DNA of 64,000 nt from Arion vulgaris (GCA_020796225.1 CM036753.1:78575441-78639440), one strand, 5' to 3'. Positions 12,201-23,000 are shown, counted from the first letter of the stretch. The notes: generated from the letters alone by a model not told the origin. Translations and numbers: made by a program.

Positions 12201-13206
12201 AAGAAAAATTTATTTAAAATGTTGCAGCAGTGAAACTCACCACAGAAGTTTTAATAGAGCTTGTGGCATAAAGAAAGAAAGACTAAAAACCGCTGACATG
12301 AATAATAACCTTTCCCAAAATGAATGTGCTGAAATCTACACCCTTCAGTCAAAAATGGTTCAATGCAAAAGTTTAAAAATATGGATCCAAATGTTGAAAT
12401 ATTTAAAAGGCATGCTGCTAAATTCAGTATTCCCTTGCCTGTTCTGAAAAATTTGCAGTGAGAGAGAAAACAATGATGTGGAGATGAAATTGAATATTTT
12501 TCTCTAGTAACCCAAAACTTTAAAATGTCTTTTCCTAACCCCTTACATGAAGTTGTGAATAAATATCTTCAGTCAACAAAAGTAGTGCTAATGAATAATC
12601 TATTGTTGATGTTCTTGTTTCGCCTGCCTCCTCCAATGACCTCCAATGGAAACAATTCATACCACTACATTATCTATATTGTGGATGGAGACACATGTGC
12701 AATTTTTCATGAGATCCCTAGGATTGTTGCAGGAGCTACAGAGTTCGTGCTTTGTGGCATGCTGACTGGGACTGAGCCATATGGGAAAACTCAGTGCAAT
12801 GAAGATCAATCCTGTGCCTTTAGATCTATATTGCACTATGATAAATAATGATAGTGGATATTTCTTACTTTAAGACAAGATGAACTTGAGGATTTATTGT
12901 AACCAAAATTTAAATCTACTATTTACAAGAATTATCACTTTCAAACTTACTTCATTAATCTTATTTTCACTTAATTTCAGGGCAAAAGCCTATGGAGCAT
13001 ATGATGGAACTGGCATTTTCAGCGTTAATATCCCCAGTACCCCTCCAGCTGGATTTGCTGGAATAGGAACTCAAAGTTTTGGTCTAGCTGATTTTGACAA
13101 TCTATATTTAGCTGCACAACAAGAGGGAATGGCTAAAATGACAAAATACTTTAGTAATCCTATGCCTGAGTCACAGCCACTATACTTTATTAAAGAGCAC
13201 AACTAA
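1516..13206 (+). CDS. GALC: Galactosylceramidase (GALC-like), copy A, 3' eight exons; two frame lesions
   Basis: This is the 3' part of a GH59 galactocerebrosidase, which removes galactose from galactosylceramide in the lysosome. Visible exons, equivalent to exons 11-18 of copy B: 1516-1654, 2783-2872, 3665-3754, 5226-5367, 6509-6680, 9236-9402, 10915-10988 and 12981-13206. All have AG/GT borders. They cover the end of the beta-sandwich and the C-terminal lectin-like domain (for example [47 protein letters not shown]). The catalytic exons lie upstream of the window. Two lesions are visible. Exon 1516-1654 is 1 nt shorter than its 140-nt counterpart near 1583. The last exon lacks 2 nt near 12983, so splicing in frame would hit a TGA at 13002. 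The frame that matches the family resumes at 12982 and runs to a stop at 13206. Everything else is intact, so this is either a very recent pseudogene or an assembly with indel errors. Confidence 0.88.
1725..2155 (-). repeat. SINE-like repeat, 'GATTGATAGGACCATCATCATTGCAC' family, copy 1
   Basis: The left end (GATTGATAGGACCATCATCA) and the following block (AGGAAGATCTCAGTGGCAGTG) recur near 43118, 57300 and 61115. The right end, read on the minus strand, starts GGGTCTTTGTAGCGTAGAGG, which resembles a tRNA box A. A minus-oriented tRNA-derived SINE is therefore likely. It sits in the intron between the first two visible exons of copy A. Confidence 0.6.
4246..4545 (+). repeat. tRNA-derived SINE (box A/box B), copy 1
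   Basis: The head contains TGGCTAAGTGGTT (box A-like) and GGGTTTGAATC (box B-like), as in a tRNA-derived RNA polymerase III promoter. The body (GGATTGTTGCAGGAGCTA, then GTGCAATGAAGTTAATCC) recurs at 12700-12830 and 23096-23350. It lies in a copy A intron. No target duplication could be read with confidence. Confidence 0.7.
4588..4665 (+). repeat. Fragment of the hammerhead-like repeat family (terminal hairpin part)
   Basis: It contains ACTGCAGTAAAACTA and, about 35 nt later, TACTGTAGTTTTAC. This is the same end hairpin found in the tandem dimer at 24352-24835 and in the copies at 37110 and 56105. Only this end is preserved. Confidence 0.55.
4835..5095 (+). repeat. SINE with conserved CATGTCGTAAGAGG core, type X
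   Basis: It reads GTGTTGCCTGGGCCCACAAG, then CGACCTACAAGGCATGTCGT, CTACCCTAGTAAATAAA, GGCCTACTTGCAGGTGCATA and TGGTCGATATAGAGCATTGA. The same order recurs at 13685-13930 (minus), 18122-18345, 27935-28075, 48350-48585 and 58325-58590. The dispersed copies, uniform length of about 240 bp and A-rich end fit a SINE. Confidence 0.7.
5925..6124 (-). mobile_element. LINE fragment (same family as 29080-29525)
   Basis: The block from ACATAGGGCCTGCAAG to GCCTGCTTTGGTATTCTTTC matches the segment at 29100-29310 in the same orientation. In the longer copy the minus strand encodes a LINE C-terminal motif ([12 protein letters not shown]). This copy ends directly in the TA microsatellite. Confidence 0.55.
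6124..6218. repeat. (TA)n microsatellite followed by (CA)n
   Basis: About 80 bp of uninterrupted TA dinucleotides run into a short ACACAC tract. Tyr-Ile open frames across it are artefacts of the repeat. It lies in a copy A intron. Confidence 0.97.
6940..8690 (-). mobile_element. RNase H-bearing LINE remnant, interrupted by a SINE
   Basis: The minus strand encodes the end of a reverse transcriptase (ERIQNEAMHIILGGTRDAPC, RFLLDFPTKEYRL near 7870-8010). This is followed by an RNase H domain (IYTDGSV near 7550, SSMTMEILTVTNALLWL near 7430, SDSSSMIRKVEAG near 7350). The order RT then RNase H is typical of I-like LINE groups. Frameshifts and stops make it non-functional. A SINE is inserted at 8119-8377. 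Related remnants lie at 14520, 17920, 18760 and 25260. Confidence 0.8.
8119..8377 (+). repeat. Full-length tRNA-derived SINE with 14-bp target duplication
   Basis: Box A-like TAGCATAGTTGTTAGTG and box B-like GGGTTCAACTCC begin the element. The tail reads ATACAGGCCTAACACTG and ends in a T-rich run. Perfect direct repeats ATAACTCTCATTGC flank it at 8105-8118 and 8378-8391. It is inserted in the RNase H LINE remnant. Relatives are at 46043-46312 (minus) and 44283-44390 (3' part). Confidence 0.9.
8759..9008 (+). repeat. SINE with CATGTCGTAAGAGG core, type Y
   Basis: The head GCCTGAGTGGTTACCGGGAC is followed by CAAATTTGGGGTGTAAAG and then the shared core GCATGTCGTGAGAGGCGACT. The 3' part (AATCGGATGCACATGTCC, ending GAAGAAGAAG) differs from type X in sequence but keeps the same order. 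Other type Y copies are at 9463-9600, 33071-33240 and 43602-43848. Confidence 0.75.
9463..9600 (+). repeat. SINE type Y, 5' part
   Basis: CGCCCGAGTGGTTAACGGGG, then the core GTATGTCGTAAGAGGCGACT and GAAATTGGATGCATGTGTCC. The copy stops before the usual 3' end. It starts about 60 bp after the donor of the copy A exon ending at 9402. Confidence 0.7.
9601..10914. other. Copy A intron, mostly unassigned
   Basis: 9620-9970 contains a broken low-copy segment with frames such as YGVADNLRQTLPLLEN that may be old retroelement coding sequence, but I cannot place it. The rest, to the acceptor at 10914, shows no recognisable gene or repeat. Confidence 0.4.
10989..12980. other. Last copy A intron
   Basis: This AT-rich intron holds a 5'-truncated copy of the 4246-type SINE at about 12690-12840 (AGGATTGTTGCAGGAGCTAC, GTGCAATGAAGATCAATCC). 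No convincing gene was seen in 11000-12680. An open frame at 11048-11347 has no recognisable motif. Confidence 0.5.
12690..12840 (+). repeat. Truncated SINE, same family as 4246-4545
   Basis: It lacks the tRNA head but retains GATTGTTGCAGGAGCTACAG, GAGTTCGTGCTTTGTGGC and GTGCAATGAAGATCAATCC. It lies just upstream of the last exon of copy A. Confidence 0.65.
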
Positions 13207-14519
13207 TTTCAACATTGAATGTTAGTTTGATTTACATATTATGTTTTCTTACATTCAATTATCAGACCTATTTTGGATTAACTACATTCCAAACTAAATT
13301 ATAGTTCTAATTCTTTGAACCTACCATTTATTTTTTACTACATTGCAGATCCCATTTATATGTATGCTTAGGCGATACACATTTTCTTATAATTTACACA
13401 TTGTCATTGATTTGTAAAGCATTCCATTACATCTTAATTTATGTTGGCAATTAGCCTTCTGTACACATGTGTAAATAAGTTGCATATTTACACTGAACCA
13501 CTCCACAATTTCCCAGGTCTCTGTTATAGCAACTGACATGACAATAATTTGTTGCACATTTCATATTTGTTTTGTCTTAAGTGAGCATCAAAAACATTAC
13601 AAATGCTGGTTCTCTGAGTAGGGTTCTAGCTGAATATTTGTTACAATCAAATTGTAATTTAAATTTGTTTTAAATTATTCTGTTTCTTCTTCAAACGCTT
13701 CATATCGACCACTTGTTAACCACTCTGTGTGATTTTCATGTGATTGTAAGAGTGATTGTACGCTGTGCCAGTTATGCTCCTACATGTAGGCCAGCACATT
13801 TGATTTCTGTTATGCTTTTTATTTACTAGGTAGCTTCCCTAGGTCCTACATCAGTCGCCTCTTATGACATGTCTTGTAGGTCACAGTGGTACTATTCTTT
13901 GCTTCCCTTGTGGGTCCCGGCACCACATGGGCAGTTTATTCTGCTTAAATTTGTAGTACTTAAAAATTATTTCTCTGTAAGATAACATTAGTTCTTTATA
14001 TATGAGATTACATTAAAGTACTTACAAATTTGTCAAATAATTTGTAATATCAAATTCTGACATTTGTGGCAGCACAAGCAAATGTAAGTTACCATTTTGA
14101 ACTTGCTTCATATTCTGTAAAATAAAAATGTGTCATTCGTTAGCACACCATGTAGCTTTGAGCATTATTGTTACAATGTTGCATTGTTGTAATGAGAAAC
14201 ATTTTTAAATTAACACATTTTTTATATTTGCTTATTATATTGTTTAAAATATAGATATGTATGCAGTTTTTGTTTCAATATAACTAATATATGGTTCATA
14301 AATTTGGACCATGCCCAGTGATTTGTGAAGCAAGAAGTGTGTCGAGCAAATGTGTAGTACTGTAACATGTTACAGAAAAATAATAAATCTGAATTACCAA
14401 TCTTCTGTTATAATTGTATTCCTTAATTGATATTGATTATTATTGTTGTTAATTGTATGTAGAGCATCTTTGCTCAAGACAACTTGTATGATAGTAATAA
14501 TTAATATATTGTCATAATA
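13207..14519. other. 3' flank/UTR of copy A
   Basis: Non-coding AT-rich sequence after the copy A stop. It contains candidate AATAAA poly(A) signals near 14118 and 14380. A minus-strand type X SINE occupies 13685-13930. I cannot fix the transcript end. Confidence 0.45.
13685..13930 (-). repeat. SINE type X
   Basis: Reverse orientation: CATATCGACCACTTGTTAAC, then AGTCGCCTCTTATGACATGT and GGGTCCCGGCACCACATGGG. It is the mirror order of the copy at 4835-5095. Confidence 0.75.
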
Positions 14520-14670
14520 ATGAATTTGACAAGAGTACCATGCTGGAAGCCAAAGAAGAATAGTAAACCAACATATAACTGGTATTATTTGAGAGACATA
14601 CTGGCGAAGAGATGGAGCACTTATGAACTAATTGGTTCAGTGTGCACTGATGATGATCTGACAATTAAAC
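14520..14670 (+). mobile_element. 3' tail of the RNase H LINE
   Basis: The segments AGAATAGTAAACCAACA and GATGGAGCACTTATGAACTAA match the 3' tail of the element at 18760-19490 (AGAATTGTAAACCAACA, GATCGGAGCACTTATGGACT). Confidence 0.55.
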
Positions 14671-15584
14671 TGCAAATGTATGATGGGAATGAACCAAATT
14701 CGTAAAGAAGAGAAAAACATTCCATGTGGATATAAGACCTCCAATAGAGAAATTAGCACTACAATGTATAAAGCGGTTAGTTTCAGGGTCAATAGAGTGA
14801 TATTTCTTCAAATATGGCAGAGAACAGAGAGACTGCAATTGCATTTACAAAAAAAATATGAAGGGAAAGAGACCACAAGGCAGATGAAGACATTGATGGA
14901 GAGATACCATTAAAAAAAAGAAGGCTAAGAATAGAGATTTATGGAGATGGGGGATGTCTGCAGCAATGAACATCAAATGCTTCCTCTTTAAACAAACATG
15001 CTGAAGAAATGTACTGAACTGGAAGACACAAAAACAATGCAACACAGAATAGATAAATCTTGTGATGACATAAAGTGGCTGAGAGTTAACTCTGCTTCCC
15101 TTGGGTTGTTTATTTCTTTACTTCAGGCTATGCTGTTTTGGCAATTATTTTCATGTTTTCTGTTATACTGTTTCTTGACTAAATCAAATTCTGCAGGCTC
15201 TCTTTGATCCAGTGTGTTGCGATTTACAAGAACTGTCTTGTGTATCCAGCAAAAGTTTTAAATAAACATTCCTCATTCCAGGAATTCCAAGAATAATTGG
15301 TTCTTATATTGATTTTAGTCATCATACACATATCCTCTTTTCTGAAAAGATGTAATTGAGTTACCAAGCGTATAAGGGCGTGAAAATCGAATGATCTCTT
15401 TTGTGATTTTTTTATTCAGTAGCCTACTATGAATTCAGGTGTAGTCATGGCATCTCTGATTTTTGTGTGAAGGCTTTCTTTTCTTATCACCAGTGTTCCT
15501 CATTTTGGCGAGCCGTACTCAGGCTTAAGAGGTACTTGTAACTTAGATCTGCAAGTAAAGGATCAGGGTTTCCTGTAGTCCAAC

Positions 15585-16215
15585 TCTCTCTCTCCTCTTT
15601 TAACCCAGTTTGGGGCATAGGCCCTCAACCAACTCATGCCTAGTCTTCCTATCTCTAGCTATCTCCTGCAGCCCCCTCCAGCTCTTTCTTTATATTGTTG
15701 ATCTCTAAATCCCATCTCCATGTATTTCTCAGCCTACCCTTCTTTCACTGTCCCTGCGGGTTCCAGAAAAGGACCCTTGTTATATTCCCCTCTGGTCTTT
15801 GTAAAGTGTGTCCTATCCAACAACAGCATCTTTTTTTTGAACCTCTTGGTTTACCGGAATCTGTTTTGTTCTCTCCATAAGTTCCTCATTTGTAACATTA
15901 TCAATACCATCTCAGTCCCTCTATTCTGCGCAGACACCAGTTGATGAATATTTGCAATTTATGCGTTATTATTTTAGTCATTCTCCATGTTTCTGACCTA
16001 TACAGTGGAACTGCTTTAACATTGGAGTTAAATACCCTAATTTTTTTTCCGGATTTGATTTCTTCAGACATATGTTTCCCAGTGCAATGATAGCTCCTCT
16101 TGCCTTCTGTATTTTTATTTTGACATATCTATTTGTTCCACCCTCTTTGTTGTAGTCCAATTCCATACCAAAATCTTTGACCAAGCTGGCCTCGACCACA
16201 GAATTTCAAACTTTG
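15585..16215 (-). mobile_element. LINE fragment (same family as 62036-62693)
   Basis: The minus strand matches the copy at 62036-62693 in order, from the CTCTCTCTC end through GGGGCATAGGCCCTCAACCA to a segment encoding NKEGGTNRYVKIKIQKARGA. It is broken by indels and is older than the 62 kb copy. Confidence 0.7.
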
Positions 16216-16779
16216 TTATTGGCAATGCAATCTCTGATAATAACTTCTAGAATATGTAGTGATTTATTTCATAATGCTTTGGTAGCTCCTTTAGTCTCCA
16301 GTATTCTTAAATTCTAAAACCAGTTCACCATATTTTCTATGCTGTTTAACGCCCAAAGTATTAGAACCTCAGAGAGCAAAAAACAGTATGTGGAGGAGAA
16401 TGTCATGCTGATAACATCTTGATTTATTGCCTGGGCAAGGATCATGAACAGATTGCAGAACTTCAGTTAGAATTTGACCACGTAAGTGAGGTGGAGCAGG
16501 AATACTGGTCAACACGATAAAAACGTCTGCGACATAGCTCTCTATGGATAACCGTATTAATTAGATTGAAATGTGCTCTTTTCTTCAGTACTGTGATTTA
16601 TGAGTATCTATGTTAAAATACAAGATGGATCATATGTATATTTACCTCATTGCAACAGTTCTGGTAAAGATTGGCAAAATAGGGGAGAGGTAACTACCTC
16701 TGCCTGATATCAACATAAAATATTAAACAACCAAGTAGTTTGTCCCAAGATAAACACAGTCAAATAGAAAATGGAACAT

Positions 16780-17110
16780 TTGGTCGATCAGACAATGCAT
16801 ATAACCAGCTGACGTATGGCAGTTGATGTATGGCGAGCTTGAAGGGGGCAGACGTTAAGTTGGTGGACAGAAAAAACGCTTTAAAGACACTCTTAAAGTG
16901 TCTCTGAAATACTTCGACATAGACACCACGTCCTGGGGATCCCTGGCGCAAGATCGCCAAATGTGGCGCTGTAACAACACAAGAGGAACTAGCATAGCTG
17001 AGAATCGTCGTGCCGCTGAGGCACAGAGAAAACGAGCTGTGCGAAAGACAGAACACACAACACCCACATGTCTAACCTTGATCATATATGCCCCACTTAT
17101 TGTAGGGGAT
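16780..17110 (+). mobile_element. LINE polyprotein C-terminal remnant
   Basis: The plus strand encodes KDTLKVSLKYFDIDTTSWGS, then LAQDRQMWR and an Arg/Ala-rich tail (AENRRAAEAQRKRA). This is a characteristic C-terminus of LINE reverse transcriptases. The antisense open frames over it are shadows. Confidence 0.75.
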
Positions 17111-17689
17111 TGTGTTCTAGGATTTGACTCTATAGTCACCTTCGCACACACCAGAGAGATGCAGCAGCACACGTCTGACGCTGTTGTCATCAATGCTTAC
17201 AATGGATGGCTGTTATAACCAGCCGAAGAGAAGAGCAAATCATAATCTATTATCTCAGGCCACACAGGTCACAACAAACTGAAATACCGTCTTTCAGACA
17301 AGCTAAAGATATGATCTTCTAATGATTGTTGCACTGACTAATGCCCTTTGAAATTCTGTTATAAAGTTGTCAATCCTATGAGGAACATAAAATATAAATG
17401 TGGCCATTGCAGGACAAACTTTTTTGGAGACGTTGACGACATGAGGCTAACCTTGACTTTCTTTGAATATATTTAATTTTACTTTTGCTAATGAAATATG
17501 ATCACATATGAATTTGAAATAATTCTTTCAGTTTCATCAATCCTTTCCATTTGATTTTTTTTTCTATTGGTACTTTTTAACCCGTTCGTCCTTCTGAACC
17601 GATATACTGGCACACGGTATTTTTTTAAGATGACGAAAATTCAGTATGCTGGCTAATCCAGTATACATTGCAATACTTCTTTTTCGAAC

Positions 17690-17790
17690 TCTCCATATCG
17701 ACCACTTGTTAACCACTCTTTGTGATTTGTATTTGATCGGAGGCTAAGAGCGATTGCACGTTATACGCCTACGAGCTACAAGTAAGTCAG
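17690..17790 (-). repeat. Type X SINE 3' fragment
   Basis: CATATCGACCACTTGTTAAC followed by CACTCTTTGTGATTTGTATT and GCGATTGCACGTTATACGCC, as in the reverse-oriented copy at 13685. The core is missing. Confidence 0.55.
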
Positions 17791-17919
17791 CAATGGGCCT
17801 CCAAGATTCACTGCCTCTTGCCTTGATGTTGTACTCTGCTAGACTTGTGAGAAGTAAGTCCAAGGTTTCCTGGCTAGCTTGCATGGTATGATTGTTGCTG
17901 ATAAAAGCTGAGTATAAGA

Positions 17920-18121
17920 ACAACTATTTCCAGTATGAGGATGGAGGTTGAGGCCATTACTGCTGCCCTCCAGCAGCTATATGGGACTTTGTTTACTGAG
18001 GCCTTTGTTGTATCTGACTTTTAGTCGATGTCCAGAATGGCAGGTTGTGGTATGAGTGGATGTCGTCTTTAGAGGTTTCCAGCCTCCAGAGACGTACGTG
18101 GATCTACTGTCATAGACATGC
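17920..18121 (+). mobile_element. RNase H LINE remnant
   Basis: The plus frame reads MRMEVEAITAALQQLYGTLF, then AFVVSDF. This matches the RNase H region around the catalytic Glu and Asp. It is broken by a stop after SDF and interrupted by a SINE at 18122. Confidence 0.6.
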
Positions 18122-18345
18122 AAAGAATAGTACCACTGTGACCTAAAGGCATGTTGCAAGAGGCGACTGATGTAGGACCTAGGGAAGCTACCCTAGTAAA
18201 TAAAAAGTGTCGCAGAAATCGGATGTGCTGGCCTACTTGTAGGCGCATAACTGGCACAACTTACATTAGCTCTTAGGCTCAGATCACATACAAATCACAC
18301 AGAATGATTAACAAGTGGTCGATATTGAGCGTTCAAAGAAGAAAA
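18122..18345 (+). repeat. SINE type X, 5'-truncated
   Basis: Contains CATGTTGCAAGAGGCGACTG, CTACCCTAGTAAATAAAAAG and ATTAACAAGTGGTCGATATT. A short direct repeat AGACATGC is present at 18114-18121 and 18346-18353, a weak but consistent target duplication. Confidence 0.7.
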
Positions 18346-18527
18346 AGACATGCTGCGGATGTTCGCGGCAACGGAAGAACAGGCAAGCGTGAATCAACAT
18401 CATTAGTCGTTGGGAAGTTGAGGATGGATAATGGGGATATGATGGCTTGGCAACCTCATGTTGAATGAGAAACCATACACCTGATGTTGAATGTACTCAG
18501 TGTACAAGTATAAATGAATATTATAAG

Positions 18528-18660
18528 GGCAGAGTGAGTTGCGCAACCATCGATTCACATGAATCGAAAATGTGTTACCCAGCTGAACTCGAACCCCGGA
18601 ATTTCTATGACCCGAGGTCCCTAGCGCAGCATGTCATCAACTTCGCTATCGGCGACCCTG
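18528..18660 (-). repeat. tRNA-like SINE head, reverse orientation
   Basis: Read on the minus strand it has a box A-like GACATGCTGCGCTAGGGACC and a box B-like GGGGTTCGAGTTC. It is a fragment and no flanking duplication was found. Confidence 0.5.
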
Positions 18661-18759
18661 TTCTACTATTTGATAAACACCATATACATTCAGTATTTAT
18701 TCAGAACAAAAGAACGTCGTATGTATCGAACTTGATAAAGAATGCAGGCAACACAACCC

Positions 18760-19490
18760 ACTTGTCGTGGAGGCAGAGGTTCAGGCATTAATTTCTGAGA
18801 ATGAGCATGATGTAATCATTTATACGGATGGTTCGGTGATTCGACATGTGCGGAGCTCATGGGCTTTCACTGCTCAGGTCGGAGGTGATGTTGTGAAGGA
18901 AGACAGTGGTGGTTTTGCCGTGACTACGAGCAGTCTCACTATGGAAATCATGGCGGTTACCAAAGCGATGATTTGGCTAGAATCACAGACTTTTATCCAT
19001 GCATGTTTTCTCAGTGACTCAATGAGTATGCTCAGGAAGATTGAAACAGGATGGGCTAGGAGACATTGGATAGAATCGATGGGGAGGTCTAAGCTGACAA
19101 AGATCAGTTTTATTTTGTGCCAGGGCATGCAGGTGTAAGGGGAATGAACGTCCGGATAGGCTTGCAGGTATGGCTGCTGTCCAAAGCGGACGAGCAATGG
19201 ACCAGGCTGATATTATAAATTCCTTAAGGGAGAGAGGGCGTGTACATGATTCACGTAATAGCGGTGAATCCACAACACTAACCAGACTGCAAGAACTCAA
19301 AGTTAAGTGTAGTGTAGCTCGACAAGAACGCTATGCTGGCAGACAAAGAAGAATTGTAAACCAACAAAGAACCGGTGTCGTTAGTCGCCACACGCTGATG
19401 GACATACTGAGGGAGAGATCGGAGCACTTATGGACTAATTTGTTCGACCTTTCAGTGATGGTGATCCAACGACTAAACTAAACTAAACGA
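18760..19490 (+). mobile_element. RNase H LINE remnant, longer plus-strand copy
   Basis: Frame 18767-19138 encodes an RNase H domain: VIIYTDGSVIRH, SSLTMEIMAVTKAMIWLESQ, FLSDSMSMLRKIETG. After a frameshift near 19110 the sequence encodes a CQGMQV/PGHAGV-type motif. The C-terminal tail (TRLQELKVKCSVARQERY) and the 3' segment follow. This is the best-preserved relative of the minus-strand remnant at 6940-8690. It lies 0.6 kb upstream of copy B. Confidence 0.8.
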
Positions 19491-20050
19491 ACGTCGGAAC
19501 TGATTAACTGCACCAGGGATAGAGTTATGGAGAGACATGATCGTCTACGCCGGCAGTCATGAAACTTGATTGATTGACAGCATCATTAATTTGTTAAGGA
19601 GTCAAAATTGTTTTTCTATGTTCGTTGGACTACACGCTCTGATATAAAAAAAAGACTAATTCTTAGGATGTGAAGAGCGTGCCTCAGCTGAAACGGAAAA
19701 TTAATCCACCATTTAACAAGCATCTCTTTGCCGCCTGTTGTCTTAATGGTAGGCAAATAATAGCAGGCTTTTAAGATTTACCAATACAATATGCAACATA
19801 AGGGAAAAAGTTATAAGCTACACAAGGTCAATAACAATTAGATATCAGCTGAAGTTATCAGTTATAAGTGGTCGCATGATAAAAACCAAACCAAACAAGT
19901 CTATCGCAAAGTTATACCCGCCAAAGGTTATAAAAGACATTGTTGACATGAATTCTTATCAGAAATTTATCCGAGTATCGTATCAATACTATCCCATTGT
20001 AATATTAGCATCTCAGTTATAAAAATATTCTAAGCGACTAGGCTTGGAGA

Positions 20051-23000
20051 ATGACTTGTTCATTGCTAGTAGCGTCACTCTGTTTAGGATGCTGGTTGGT
20101 GGTGTTATCAGATGCAGCAGACATCAACTTCGATGATACTCCAGGCTTCGGTGGGACATTTGATGGCATTGGTGGTATCAGTGGAGGTGGGGTAAGCGCA
20201 CCTGTTTTTAAAATGTGAAATAACCTTTAAACAGTACTATTATTACAATGCATTTTCATAATGCTGTGAGAAGCAACCAATATGCCCATTAGTTCTACAC
20301 TTGTTCTTTTGTGTCATCATCATCAGGTGCAGTCTCCACATCGAAGGTTGGCTGCAATGAATCTCCAGCATCCTCAGTCTTTCGCCTTGGTGTTGCACAC
20401 TGCAACCTGCCCATTTCTTAAAGTTTCCCTCCAACTTATCTCTCGGTCTTCCTCTTGCTCTTCCCCTCAACTTTCCCCTCTAGTAAATATTTTATCATGG
20501 TGTCATGTCTTTTTATGTGCCCAAAATACTTTACTTGTCTGAGTTTTATTTCTCTTAATAATTGTTTCCTCATGCCTAGTTTTCCTAAAACTAACTATTA
20601 CCTATTCTTCTATATATCCACATCTCAAATGCATAAATTCTGTCTTCTAACTGCTTGTTCATTGTCCATGTTTCCAAGCCATACATTAATATAGGATATA
20701 TATACAGCATTTGATCATTCTCATTTTTAGCCTGTTTGTAATTTGTTTGGATGTCAGTAACTTTCTCATACTATTGAAATTATCCTTGGCCATTCCTATT
20801 CTCTTTTAATTTCTGTTATATATCTGCCATCATCTGACCGAGATATAAGAAACTTTTTACTTGATGTAGTAATTCTCCATGTATTTTTATATTCATTTTA
20901 GGTTTCTCCATTTCCTTGTTGATTACCATAGTATTTGTTTTCTGTATGTTAATGTCTAATCCATATTCCTTGCTAATTCTGTCCAATTGGTCCACTAGTT
21001 CTTGTTCACTTTCTGCTACCAAAACTGTGTCATCTACATATCTTAAGTTGTTTATTCTTTTCTCCTTGATTTTGAGTCCTGGCATTCTTTCTAGTTGTTT
21101 GAAGATTTTCTCTGTGTAGATGTTAAATTAAGAACGAAAATCCAGTCCTTCGAAACTAAATGCTACAGAAAGATCCTACGAATACCATGGACAGAAAAAG
21201 AAAGAAAACTGATGTCCGGAAAGAACTAAATGTTAAAGAGAATTGGCTGATAAACAACATACTTACAGAAAAATTACATACTTTGGTCACATCAAGCATC
21301 ACGATGGCCTGGAAAGAACAATACTAGAGGGCAGGGTCCCAGGACACAGAGGCAGACCAAGAAGAAGATGGCTACAAGATATTAAAGAAACCATGAACAT
21401 GACCATCGACGAAGTGGGTGAACTAGCAAGAGACAGAGTGAATTTCAGATGTGCTGCAAAGAGAGCAACGTCCTATAAAGGATACGCACCTTGATGATGA
21501 TGAGATGTTAAATTACACGAAATAGCGTACCTGGTTCAAACCCCACGGTGGGCTAGTTTGGAAGCAAATTCGTTTCCGTGGAATGTTTACAAAAAAGGTA
21601 AAAATATACCTCACCGTTCAGAAAGCAATGGCAAACTACTGAACGTATAAGTGGTGCCTAGAAAATCAACGACTAGTTTACTGTGGTTGATGGCTACATC
21701 CTTTAGAATATGCCACGATTTTCAGATGTTAAATAGGCTTGGTGACAGAATGCATCCTTGTCTCACTCCTCTCTTTATGTCTATGTATGGAGAGTAGCTA
21801 TTTTCATATTTTATTATTGCTGTCTGTTCCCAGTATATGTTGCTTATTAGTCTGATATCATCTCCATCTAGGCCTATTTCTTGTAGACATATGATTAGCT
21901 TTTCATGTTGGACTCTGTCAAAAGCTTTGCTATAGTCAATGAAATACAAGTGGATACTTTTTTGCACTTCTATATACTTGTCAGAGAGTAGTCTTATACC
22001 AAGTATTGCCTCTCTTGTTCCTCTGTTCTTTCTAAAGCCAAACTGTTCTTCTCCTACTTCTATGTTTATCTTGTTTTTAATTCTTTCATGTATGATCTTA
22101 AAGTAGTATTTTTTTATGTGGCTCATCAGGCTAATTGTCCTATAGTCTGTGCACTCCTGTGCTTTTGGGTAGTGGTATGAATACTGATGTCTTCAAGTTC
22201 TCTTGTGTGCATGTTTAAATAAATATAACGGCTTACGATTTTTCAAAACATTTATTTTGGGCACTTATGTATGTATATTTTAGGCTACCTCAAAACTACT
22301 GGTGAACTACCCTCAAGCGCAGAGAGACCATATCTTGGACTATTTGTTTAAGGTGGGCAATAAAGACAAAAGTTTCGTTATCATTCAATTGTACTGACTG
22401 TAGGTAGTAACTTACAGAGTGCATTTTAGACAGTAACTAATACATAGTAAATGCTTGAAAAAAATAAATGTGTCCCAAAATTGTAGATCATAATTCTTAT
22501 GTGGAAAGTCTCTGAGAGCACAACAAAAGCACAGGGTGCTTATGTTCTTTGCTCAGATCATATACAAGCTACAAGAAGTGATTAAAAGCTGGCCATGTTA
22601 GAGTGAACACAAATCAGTGTCCAGACAGTTTGCATTAGTGTTCAGTAGGCAGAAAGATAATGTTGCTGACTAGGGAGGTGAACCCAATTATCATGCTTTG
22701 CAGAAATTTAAATGGGCCTTGTCTACAAGCTGTAGGCACCTAACTGGGACATGATGTATTCACACTCTCAGGCACAAATCACATATGTATCTCAAGAGTC
22801 TACCAAGTGTCTGTAATGTCTACAGCGAATGTAAATAACAACTAAGCAAGTAACTATCAAAGATGGAAAACACATCGCTTCAGGTATCAAAAATGTATTG
22901 CTAAAAATGAATGTATCAGACCCCACAAGGAACATATATTGCAGCATACTGTGAACTGTGACATAATGTAACAAACACTCTAATCAGTGTGAATGAAGAT

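Larger units (their letters stand above)
20315..22196 (-). mobile_element. 5'-truncated LINE with (TCA)n-type 3' end, carrying nested insertions
   Basis: The minus strand encodes reverse transcriptase motifs in order: [16 protein letters not shown] and [14 protein letters not shown] (21722-22126), [20 protein letters not shown] (20816-21085, catalytic YVDD), and a C-terminal [11 protein letters not shown] (20243-20470). The 3' end is a TGATGATGATGA tail, seen as TCATCATCATCA at 20315. Near-identical 12-bp repeats (GTTCTTTTGTGT at 20303, GTTCTCTTGTGT at 22197) flank it. It lies in intron 1 of copy B and is split by two insertions at 21129-21723. Close relatives are at 35752-36786 and 39006-39616. 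Confidence 0.85.

Noticed and set aside
20020..20030. TATAAAA near the copy B start
   Set aside because: It is only about 30 nt before the ATG, leaving no room for a 5' UTR. It is more likely chance AT-rich sequence.
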